Below, in pieces: positions 1 through 4,232 of a stretch of 7,695 nucleotides of DNA. The notes under the pieces are model-generated. The model had not been told where the DNA came from. It worked only from the letters and a program-made list of their open reading frames with translations, and ran no database searches. Source of the DNA: Candidatus Uhrbacteria bacterium. Its GTDB lineage: Bacteria > Patescibacteriota > Patescibacteriia > CAIXNZ01. Numbering within the stretch: position 1 is the first letter of the stretch; the number at the start of each line of letters is the position of its first letter. The stretch spans positions 1-7,695 of the forward strand of contig DSBA01000070.1 of the NCBI GenBank assembly GCA_011046145.1. The letters run 5' to 3'. Made by a program: the position numbers and the translations under genes.

Positions 1-2
1 GG

Positions 3-128
3 CATGGCGGTTTTGGTATGAATAGGATGACACCTCAACAAAAAATTACAGCCACATTGTTTGGATCTTTAAATAACATAACTTATCCACAAAAGGTAAC
101 TTTAATTCTGCAACAGTACACAACTTGA
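3..128 (+). CDS. Partial open frame at window edge; possible C-terminal tail of a class II aminoacyl-tRNA synthetase
   Basis: The frame is open from the left edge and ends at TGA 126-128, giving about 41 residues that begin HGGFGMNRM. HGGFGxGxxR is the typical motif 3 context near the C-terminus of Asp/Asn-type class II synthetases, which usually end about 35-40 residues after it. The remaining length and a later LNNI (compare 'LxNIRE' in the family) fit that. Two residues expected between the Gly and Arg of motif 3 seem to be missing, and the expected FPR near the end is not seen, so the match is weak. It could be a divergent or decayed tail, or a chance open frame. The stop overlaps the -35 box of the next promoter, so nothing essential for this gene lies beyond it. 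Confidence 0.25.
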   Translation, partial: HGGFGMNRMTPQQKITATLFGSLNNITYPQKVTLILQQYTT

Positions 129-153
129 CTAATTTAAAAGCTTTTGCTAAAGT
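125..153 (+). promoter_or_regulatory. Sigma70-type promoter with extended -10, upstream of candidate RNA
   Basis: A -35 box TTGACT (125-130) and a -10 box TAAAGT (148-153) are separated by 17 bp. The -10 is preceded by TGC, giving an extended -10 (TGnTAAAGT). The predicted start is near 160. It is one of the best promoter matches in the window and points into the hairpin-rich stretch that ends at the terminator at 308-331. Confidence 0.6.
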
Positions 154-159
154 TAAAAT

Positions 160-331
160 CAATACAATTTAACACCATCCCAGTCCGCTTAGGACAATCA
201 TGAAACCCGCATGTCGAGGTTTCAACGGTGCGATAATAACAGCTTAGAGTATAGAGCGATAGCAACAGGTGTTTTTCCTCTTGCTCCAGCCGCTTGCTCT
301 TGCTGCCAAATCCCACCGATGGGATTTTTTT
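160..331 (+). ncRNA. Candidate structured small RNA or attenuated leader, about 170 nt, family not recognised
   Basis: The stretch lies between a predicted transcription start near 160 and an intrinsic terminator at 308-331. Hairpins visible by eye are GTCC/GGAC (183-186 with 192-195), TGAAACC/GGTTTCA (201-207 with 218-224) and a long-range AACACC/GGTGTT closure (171-176 with 268-273). It is richer in GC than the flanking sequence. The minus-strand open frame across it does not resemble a protein. The size suits a 6S-type or regulatory RNA, but I see no signature of 6S RNA, SRP RNA, tmRNA or RNase P RNA. Because rpsF starts 165 bp downstream, it may instead be an attenuator leader of the rpsF operon. 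The terminator contains CACCG, and S6:S18-binding leaders in other bacteria carry a conserved CCG. That link is inference only. Confidence 0.45.
308..331 (+). terminator. Intrinsic terminator
   Basis: AAATCCCA (308-315) pairs perfectly with TGGGATTT (320-327) around the loop CCGA, and a run of seven T follows from 325 to 331. It ends the candidate RNA or, if regulated, attenuates transcription into rpsF. Confidence 0.75.
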
Positions 332-345
332 GATTAATACTAATT

Positions 346-392
346 ACTAATCTGTACTAATATGCTAATTTCAAAATATTCGTATATTCGTA
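346..392. repeat. AT-rich intergenic repeat, copy 1
   Basis: This stretch between the terminator and the 10-bp array contains ACTAATCTG (346-354) and TTCGTATATTCGTA (379-392). Both recur almost exactly downstream of efp (2946-2954 and 2997-3010). The run from about 335 to 372 also repeats CTAAT several times. No gene is visible between 332 and 496. A possible -10 box TATAAA at 414-419, without a convincing -35, would place a start just before the 10-bp array. Confidence 0.5.
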
Positions 393-420
393 CCAATTAA
401 TACTTTTGTAAAGTATAAAT

Positions 421-490
421 AACCTCATACAACCTCATACAACTTCATACAACCTCATACAACCTCATATAATTTAATATAACCTAATAA
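421..490 (+). repeat. 10-bp tandem array in front of rpsF (7 units)
   Basis: There are seven head-to-tail units of AACCTCATAC in perfect 10-bp register. Units 1, 2 and 4 are exact (421-430, 431-440, 451-460). Unit 3 is AACTTCATAC, unit 5 ends in T, and units 6 and 7 (AATTTAATAT, AACCTAATAA) are more diverged. The array ends six bases before the rpsF ATG, and no Shine-Dalgarno sequence lies between. The same unit precedes ssb and rpsR. Confidence 0.9.
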
Positions 491-496
491 ACAAAA

Positions 497-1048
497 ATGA
501 CCGAAGAACAAAAAAACAATAAAGAAAAAGAAATTTTAGAAAACGAAGAAGAACTAAACGAACCCAAAATAGAGCACTATGAGTTGCTTTATATTGTTTC
601 CAATTCTTACACAGCAGACGAATTAAAGCCAATTAATGAAAAAATCAGCAGCCTGATCAAAGAACAAGGCGGAAAAATTACAAAAGAAGAAAGCTTGGGC
701 AAAAACAAACTGGCTTATCCGATTAAACAATTAAGCCATGGATATTATCAGCTTTATGAATTTGACCTGGCCAAAGAAAACTTATTGAATCTTAATAATG
801 CCTTAAAATTAAACAAAGAGCTTGTCAGGTTTATAATTGTTAAGAAAAAAGTTAAAACAGAAGCTGCTCTGCGCGAAGAAAAAGCCCTGCAGGAAAAACT
901 AGCCAAAAAGAAAAAAAAAGAAATTGAAAAAATTAAAAAAGGCAAAGAAGAAGACAAGGAAAAGCCGAGAAAAGAAAAAAGCAAAGTCAGCCTGGAAGAT
1001 CTTGATAAAAAACTGGATGAAATTCTAGGCGGCGACGAAATGCTGTAA
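497..1048 (+). CDS. rpsF: Small ribosomal subunit protein bS6 with N- and C-terminal extensions
   Basis: bS6 binds 16S rRNA as a heterodimer with bS18 in the platform of the 30S subunit. The S6 ferredoxin-like core spans about residues 27-117, with YELLYIV at 29-34 and LGKNKLAYPIKQLSHGYYQLYEF at about 67-89, matching the family's LGkrrLAYpIkkxxxGyY strand pair. The protein has 183 residues, against roughly 95-135 usually. The extra length is a 26-residue acidic N-terminus and about 65 C-terminal residues that are first Lys/Glu-rich and then form an amphipathic acidic helix (VSLEDLDKKLDEIL). This kind of tail occurs in bS6 of Patescibacteria (recalled family knowledge). The gene heads the rpsF-ssb-rpsR cluster, which matches its binding to the rpsR product. 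The ATG at 497 follows the 10-bp array without a Shine-Dalgarno sequence. A later start would remove only the acidic N-terminal extension. Confidence 0.95.
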   Translation: MTEEQKNNKEKEILENEEELNEPKIEHYELLYIVSNSYTADELKPINEKISSLIKEQGGKITKEESLGKNKLAYPIKQLSHGYYQLYEFDLAKENLLNLNNALKLNKELVRFIIVKKKVKTEAALREEKALQEKLAKKKKKEIEKIKKGKEEDKEKPRKEKSKVSLEDLDKKLDEILGGDEML

Positions 1049-1054
1049 AATGCG

Positions 1055-1131
1055 AATCTGCAAATGATTTACAAATCTACGAATTTACCCTTCTTCCCCT
1101 TTTTACCCATTTTACCCTTCTTTCCCTTTTC
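1055..1131. repeat. Intergenic repeat copy plus pyrimidine-rich tract after rpsF
   Basis: AATCTGCAAAT (1055-1065) is identical to 2949-2959 downstream of efp, and TACAAAT follows in both places. Bases 1086-1131 are then almost only T and C, with TTTACCC, TTCCCC and CTTTCCC recurring at roughly 10-bp spacing. I see no convincing hairpin terminator between rpsF and ssb, so the two may be cotranscribed. Confidence 0.45.
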
Positions 1132-1139
1132 TATCTGTA

Positions 1140-1169
1140 AACCTCATAAAACCTAATATAACTTTAATC
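1140..1169 (+). repeat. 10-bp tandem array in front of ssb (about 3 units)
   Basis: The units are AACCTCATAA (1140-1149), AACCTAATAT (1150-1159) and AACTTTAATC (1160-1169). They fade into AT-rich sequence that continues to the ssb ATG at 1199. It is the same unit as at 421-490 and 1717-1786, but shorter, more diverged and about 30 bp from the start codon. Confidence 0.7.
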
Positions 1170-1198
1170 TATAATCTTAAATATATAATCTAAATCCT

Positions 1199-1654
1199 AT
1201 GAATTTAAACAAAGCCATGATCATTGGCAATTTAACCAGGGATCCTGAAATCAAAACAACACCCCAAGGAACTTCAGTCACTACTTTTGGCGTAGCAACC
1301 AGCTTTGTCTGGAAAGATGCTGAAGGCCAAAAACAGGAAAAAGTAGAATACCACAATATTGTTGCCTGGCGCAGATTAGCTGAAATTATCAGCCAATATC
1401 TGAAAAAAGGAAGCAAGGTCTATATTGAAGGCCGGCTGCAAACCAGGGACTGGACTGGACAGGACGGAGTCAAAAGATACAGAACAGAAATTATCGCTGA
1501 AAACATGATAATGCTTGACAGCAAAAGCGGCTCTTTTGAGCCAGCTGCTGCTAAAAGCAATGACTTGCCGACAATAGAGCAAGAATCTCCAACCGCTTCT
1601 CCGGAAGCAGAATCTGACAGCGATGAAATTAAGCTGGAAGACATACCCTTTTAA
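1199..1654 (+). CDS. ssb: Single-stranded DNA-binding protein
   Basis: SSB coats single-stranded DNA in replication, recombination and repair, and its C-terminal tip recruits partner proteins. The OB fold spans about residues 1-107, starting MNLNKAMIIGNLTRDPEI, with VEYHNIVAWRRLAEI at 49-63 and KVYIEGRLQTRDW at 73-85. Trp38, Trp57 and Trp85 sit at positions typical of DNA-stacking aromatics. A Ser/Ala/Pro/Glu-rich linker (108-140) leads to the tip EIKLEDIPF, which keeps the DIPF ending needed for partner docking. The length of 151 is normal for the family. The gene lies between rpsF and rpsR, as in many bacteria. RecA, a functional partner, is encoded further right on the other strand. No Shine-Dalgarno sequence precedes the ATG, but the canonical N-terminus fixes the start. 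Confidence 0.97.
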   Translation: MNLNKAMIIGNLTRDPEIKTTPQGTSVTTFGVATSFVWKDAEGQKQEKVEYHNIVAWRRLAEIISQYLKKGSKVYIEGRLQTRDWTGQDGVKRYRTEIIAENMIMLDSKSGSFEPAAAKSNDLPTIEQESPTASPEAESDSDEIKLEDIPF

Positions 1655-1699
1655 TTAACAATGACTGATTTGGAGGATAAAGCTTTTAGTTGGAAATTT

Positions 1700-1718
1700 T
1701 TGTTGTGTAAAACAACAA
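1700..1718. repeat. Short perfect inverted repeat between ssb and rpsR
   Basis: TTGTTGT (1700-1706) and ACAACAA (1712-1718) flank a 5-base loop GTAAA. No T run follows on the plus strand, so it is not a standard terminator. It abuts the start of the 10-bp array at 1717 and overlaps it by two bases. It could be a weak operator-like or mRNA hairpin, or chance in AT-rich sequence. Confidence 0.35.
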
Positions 1719-1786
1719 CCTTATACAACCTCATACAACTTCATACAACCTTATATAACTTCATAAAACCTTATACAACCTAACAA
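1717..1786 (+). repeat. 10-bp tandem array in front of rpsR (7 units)
   Basis: Seven units lie in 10-bp register: AACCTTATAC, AACCTCATAC, AACTTCATAC, AACCTTATAT, AACTTCATAA, AACCTTATAC and AACCTAACAA. The ATG of rpsR starts five bases after the last unit. Length, register, a degenerate AACCTAA-type last unit and distance to the start codon closely mirror the rpsF array, although the unit variants differ in order. Confidence 0.9.
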
Positions 1787-1791
1787 ACAAT

Positions 1792-2022
1792 ATGACCAAT
1801 CAAAAAAATTTACTGGAAACAAAAAAATACTGCTATTTTTGCGTTAATGGCATCAAAGACATTGACTATAAAGACAGTCAGCTTTTGCGACGCTGGACAT
1901 CTTCCTATGCCAAAATTGTGCCGCGCCGAAGAAGCGGGGTTTGTGCCAAACATCAAAGAAATCTTGCCCAAGCAATAAAACGCGCCCGCTATATGGCTCT
2001 CTTGCCATACCTGCCAAGGTAA
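1792..2022 (+). CDS. rpsR: Small ribosomal subunit protein bS18
   Basis: bS18 pairs with bS6 and binds 16S rRNA in the 30S platform. The 76-residue protein has the full family pattern: DYKD at 25-28, KIVPRRRSGVCAKHQR at 41-56 (family K[IL].PRR.TG.CAKHQR) and AIKRARYMALLPY at about 61-73. Cys14, Cys17 (CYFC), Cys51 and His54 (CAKH) form a potential zinc site, so this is a C+ type bS18. The usual next gene, rplI for bL9, is absent. Many Patescibacteria lack bL9, so this fits the lineage. The start is the only ATG that gives a normal N-terminus. It lacks a Shine-Dalgarno sequence and lies just after the 10-bp array. Confidence 0.96.
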   Translation: MTNQKNLLETKKYCYFCVNGIKDIDYKDSQLLRRWTSSYAKIVPRRRSGVCAKHQRNLAQAIKRARYMALLPYLPR

Positions 2023-2057
2023 TAATCAAGCGCCAATAACCAATTATCAAACAATTT

Positions 2058-2106
2058 TTAAATTCTAATAATTAATCCCAAAAAATGTTTAGATATTAGA
2101 ATTTAA
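2058..2106. repeat. 12-bp inverted repeat between rpsR and efp
   Basis: TTAAATTCTAAT (2058-2069) is the exact reverse complement of ATTAGAATTTAA (2095-2106), with 25 bases between them. The right arm runs into TTAATTATTAAT, and the left arm is followed by the similar AATAATTAAT. It has no downstream T run on either strand. It could be an operator or a weak transcript-end hairpin, but its AT-only character makes chance possible. The rest of the 161-bp gap shows no clear promoter. Confidence 0.4.
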
Positions 2107-2183
2107 TTATTAATCATTGTTTTAATACTGGATATTGGTCATCCCAAAGAGATGCCTTCAAGATTGGTAATTAAATATACCCT

Positions 2184-2750
2184 ATGTCTACAATTTCAAG
2201 TCTTAATGACATCAAAAAAGGCCTTAACCTCATATGGAACAATGAGCCTTGTGTTGTTTTGGAAGCCAATTTTGTCAGAATGCAGCAGAGAAAGCCTGTG
2301 ATGCAAACAAAGTTAAAAAATTTGATTTCCAGCAAAGTAGTTGAATATTCATTCAAACAAGGCGAAAGGATAGAAGAGGCTGACCTAGCGAGAAGCAAGG
2401 CCAATTACCTTTATAAAGACGAACAATCCGCTTATTTCATGAATAATGAAACTTACGAACAATTTGACATTCCGTTGAACCAGCTTGGATCCAAAATTAA
2501 ATTTTTAAAAGAAGGCACTGACTGCGATATTCTATATTTTGAAAATAAACCAATAAACATTGATATTCCTATAAAAATAAGCTTAAAAGTCATTTCTGCG
2601 CCTCCTGGGATCAAGGGAGATTCGTCAAGCAATGTTACTAAGCAAATTGAACTGGAAACCGGCGCTGTTATTAATGCTCCGCTTTTTGTCAAAGAAGGCG
2701 AAGAAATTATAGTAAATACTGAAACAGAAGAATATGTTGGCCGGGCTTAA
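2184..2750 (+). CDS. efp: Translation elongation factor P
   Basis: EF-P binds next to the P site of ribosomes stalled on polyproline and promotes peptide bond formation. At 188 residues it has the usual length and three domains: KOW-like (about 1-64), OB (66-128, with ANYLYKDEQSAYFMNNETYEQ at 73-93) and C-terminal OB (130-188, with PPGIKGDSSS and ETGAVINAPLFVKEGEEI). The odd part is the tip loop. Aligned to E. coli FVKPGKGQAF, this protein reads FVRMQQRKPV at 30-39, so Gln35 stands where Lys34 is modified and Arg36 is next to it. The Pro-Gly-Lys-Gly motif is gone with no change in length. No gene for an EF-P modifying enzyme (EpmA, EpmB, EarP) is in the window. The start has no Shine-Dalgarno sequence; it is set by the normal N-terminal length. 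Confidence 0.95.
   Translation: MSTISSLNDIKKGLNLIWNNEPCVVLEANFVRMQQRKPVMQTKLKNLISSKVVEYSFKQGERIEEADLARSKANYLYKDEQSAYFMNNETYEQFDIPLNQLGSKIKFLKEGTDCDILYFENKPINIDIPIKISLKVISAPPGIKGDSSSNVTKQIELETGAVINAPLFVKEGEEIIVNTETEEYVGRA
2686..2713 (+). promoter_or_regulatory. Possible promoter inside the end of efp
   Basis: TTGTCA (2686-2691) and TATAGT (2708-2713) are 16 bp apart, predicting a start near 2720. If used, it would make the hairpin-rich stretch up to 2940 an independent transcript instead of an efp 3' tail. The boxes lie in conserved efp coding sequence, so the match may be incidental. Confidence 0.3.
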
Positions 2751-2751
2751 A

Positions 2752-2940
2752 AAAGCAAGGGGGGGATAGGCAAAAATGGGCAGGAAAAAGAAATGGCTGC
2801 CACGGCAGCAAAGCGAAAAACTGGGCAAAAAAAGCCATCTGGTCATCTTGTCTAAGAAGGACAAGCAACGCTCCGATCGGAGCAAAAGCAAACGCCGACG
2901 TGAATACATGAACGATCATGGAAATACGCCGGTTTTTTTA
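2752..2940 (+). ncRNA. Candidate structured RNA downstream of efp, family not recognised
   Basis: This stretch is locally GC-richer than its neighbours and begins near a run of seven G (2758-2764). It is dense in perfect stems: GCTGC/GCAGC (2796-2800 with 2805-2809), the alternative ATGGCT/AGCCAT (2793-2798 with 2833-2838), CTTGTC/GACAAG (2847-2852 with 2860-2865), GCTCC/GGAGC (2870-2874 with 2879-2883) and the terminator hairpin at 2895-2932. I do not see the conserved motifs of SRP RNA, tmRNA or RNase P RNA. The 5' end is uncertain: about 2720 if the promoter inside efp is real, or a processed efp 3' UTR. The competing reading is a basic small protein from 2776. Confidence 0.4.
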
Positions 2941-2994
2941 TTTTTACTAATCTGCAAATTAACTACAAATTTACAAATGGTCATTATTTTTTAA
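2776..2994 (+). CDS. Doubtful small basic ORF of 72 codons, hypothetical
   Basis: An ATG frame follows a G-rich stretch that could act as a Shine-Dalgarno sequence, which the confident genes here lack. The first 50 residues are very basic (GRKKKW, KSKRRR) and match no family I know. The last 22 residues are hydrophobic and are encoded by the terminator T run and the AT-rich intergenic repeat that also occurs near 346 and 1055. A reading frame that depends on a terminator and a repeat for its C-terminus is unlikely to be full-length. The minus strand is also open here, which suggests stop-poor composition rather than selection for coding. I keep it as an alternative to the structured RNA at 2752-2940. 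Confidence 0.25.
   Translation: MGRKKKWLPRQQSEKLGKKSHLVILSKKDKQRSDRSKSKRRREYMNDHGNTPVFLFLLICKLTTNLQMVIIF
2894..2940 (+). terminator. Strong intrinsic terminator with symmetric internal loop
   Basis: CCGACGT (2895-2901) pairs with ACGCCGG (2926-2932) with one A-C mismatch. An inner stem CATGA/TCATG (2907-2911 with 2916-2920) has the loop ACGA. The two stems are separated by a symmetric purine-rich internal loop (GAATA opposite GAAAT). Seven T follow (2933-2939). It ends the efp unit and/or the candidate RNA. Confidence 0.75.
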
Positions 2995-3010
2995 TTTTCG
3001 TATATTTGTA
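2946..3010. repeat. AT-rich intergenic repeat, copy 3
   Basis: ACTAATCTG (2946-2954) matches 346-354, AATCTGCAAAT (2949-2959) matches 1055-1065, and TTCGTATATTTGTA (2997-3010) differs in one base from 379-392. TACAAAT and TTCGTA-type words recur between and after them. This copy lies just after a terminator, as copy 1 does. Confidence 0.5.
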
Positions 3011-3032
3011 AAGGATTCGTAATTTAGTAAAG

Positions 3033-3066
3033 AAAAAAGCCCTGCCATTACTGACAAGGACTTTTT
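3033..3066 (-). terminator. Intrinsic terminator of the recA unit, probably bidirectional
   Basis: Read on the minus strand, AAAAGTCC pairs with GGGCTTTT (one G-U pair). An inner TGTCA/TGGCA stem carries a GTAA tetraloop of GNRA type, and six T end the hairpin. Read on the plus strand, the same hairpin is followed by TTTTT, so it can also stop transcription coming from efp. It lies about 45 bp beyond the recA stop, between convergent units. Confidence 0.8.
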
Positions 3067-3109
3067 ATTTAAATGAATGTTGCCTCAAACCTGACACTTC
3101 AACCTCACG

Positions 3110-4135
3110 CTATTCTTCTACTGCTGTCAAAACTTGTTTTTTTATTTTGCTGATTAATTTGGGATTGTCTCGCAAAAACTGCTTGGCATTTTCCCGGCCT
3201 ACGCCTAATTTAATTTCGCCTTCTTTGGCGTCATCATAAAGATAAGTATTGCCTGATTTTTTAATTACGCTAAACTCTACGCCAGTATCCAAAACATCGC
3301 CTGTAATAGAAATTCCCTCATTATACATGATATCAAATTCACAAGAACGAAAAGGCGCGGCTACTTTATTTTTAACAATTTTAGCTTTAACGCGGTTGCC
3401 AATAAATTTATCGCCCTGTTTAATCTGAGCTGCCCGTCGCACCTCAATCCTGACTGACGAATAAAACTTTAAAGCATTGCCGCCCGTGGTTGTTTCTGGG
3501 TTGCCAAAAAAGACACCGATTTTATGCCGAGTTTGGTTGATAAAAATCAAAATTGTGTGCGATTTGGAAATAATACCAGCTAATTTTCTTAAAGCCTGCG
3601 ACATTAATCTTGCCTGCAAAGCCATGTGCTGATCGCCCATTTCGCCTTCTATTTCAGCTTTAGGCGTCAAGGCTGCCACAGAATCAACAACAATAACATC
3701 AACGCCGTTTGACCTGACTAGTGTTTCCACAATATCCAAGGCTTGTTCTCCTGTATCTGGCTGGGAAATAAAAAGCTCATCAATATTAACGCCGATTTTT
3801 TTGGCATATTCTGGATCTAAGGCGTGTTCAGCGTCAACAAATGCGGCTGTGCCACCTTGTTTTTGCACTTCTGCCACAACATGCTGGGCTAAAGTAGTTT
3901 TGCCTGAAGCTTCAGGTCCAAATATTTCAATAATTCTGCCGCGTGGCACACCACCGACGCCTAATGCAATATCTAAAGATAAACAGCCCGTGGTAATCGC
4001 CTCTACTTGCATGGCTTTTGCTTCTCCAAATTTCATGATCGCGCCCTCTCCAAACCTTTCCTTAATCTGAGAAATAGCAATTTCTGCCGCTTTTTGCCTG
4101 TCTTTTTCCTCCCCCTGATTTTGTCGTTTTACCAT
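3110..4135 (-). CDS. recA: Recombinase RecA
   Basis: RecA forms ATP-dependent filaments on single-stranded DNA for strand exchange and usually for SOS induction. Its 341 residues show Walker A GPEASGKT at 73-80, the catalytic Glu in DAEHALDP at 101-108, Walker B VIVVDS at 147-152, loop L1 near 160-172 (EIEGEMGDQHM) and loop L2 at about 201-218 (KIGVFFGNPETTTGG). Two residues of the usual L2 QxRMKIGVMFG pattern are changed: His204 for Met and Phe209 for Met. The protein stops at KKQVLTAVEE, without the acidic tail of about 20 residues seen in E. coli. It follows the RodZ-like gene by 97 bp. That gap has no SOS-type box (no GAAC-N4-GTTC or CTGT-N8-ACAG), and only a weak promoter (TTGGGA, 17 bp, TTAAAA) can be proposed there. 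No Shine-Dalgarno sequence is seen before the ATG. Confidence 0.98.
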   Translation of the reverse strand: MVKRQNQGEEKDRQKAAEIAISQIKERFGEGAIMKFGEAKAMQVEAITTGCLSLDIALGVGGVPRGRIIEIFGPEASGKTTLAQHVVAEVQKQGGTAAFVDAEHALDPEYAKKIGVNIDELFISQPDTGEQALDIVETLVRSNGVDVIVVDSVAALTPKAEIEGEMGDQHMALQARLMSQALRKLAGIISKSHTILIFINQTRHKIGVFFGNPETTTGGNALKFYSSVRIEVRRAAQIKQGDKFIGNRVKAKIVKNKVAAPFRSCEFDIMYNEGISITGDVLDTGVEFSVIKKSGNTYLYDDAKEGEIKLGVGRENAKQFLRDNPKLISKIKKQVLTAVEE

Positions 4136-4232
4136 AGTATTATTTTTATATTTTAAATTTAATTAAATATTTTTTAACATTTTAAAAAAATAAATCCCAA
4201 AAGCTAAGCCTAAAATTCTTCTTACTTATAGT

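Noticed and set aside
83..91. Perfect DnaA-box-like TTATCCACA
   Set aside because: It is the only copy I found, sits in a possible coding tail and has no cluster of boxes or AT-unwinding element around it, so it does not support a replication origin.
201..262. tmRNA-like wording (GGTTTCAACGG and CTTAGAG)
   Set aside because: There is no tRNA-like acceptor end, no T arm and no tag reading frame within the terminated unit, so the resemblance is superficial.
134..316. Minus-strand ORF of 60 codons opposite the candidate RNA
   Set aside because: It matches no family, is Cys/Ser/Leu-mixed without domain character, and runs against a promoter and terminator that define a plus-strand RNA.
1661..1783. 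40-codon ORF between ssb and rpsR
   Set aside because: Its second half is encoded by the 10-bp array, it has no recognisable homology and no upstream signal; it is probably chance.
2226..2235. A single AACCTCATAT unit inside efp
   Set aside because: It encodes conserved-position residues of EF-P and is not tandem, so it is most simply a coincidence with the 10-bp array unit.
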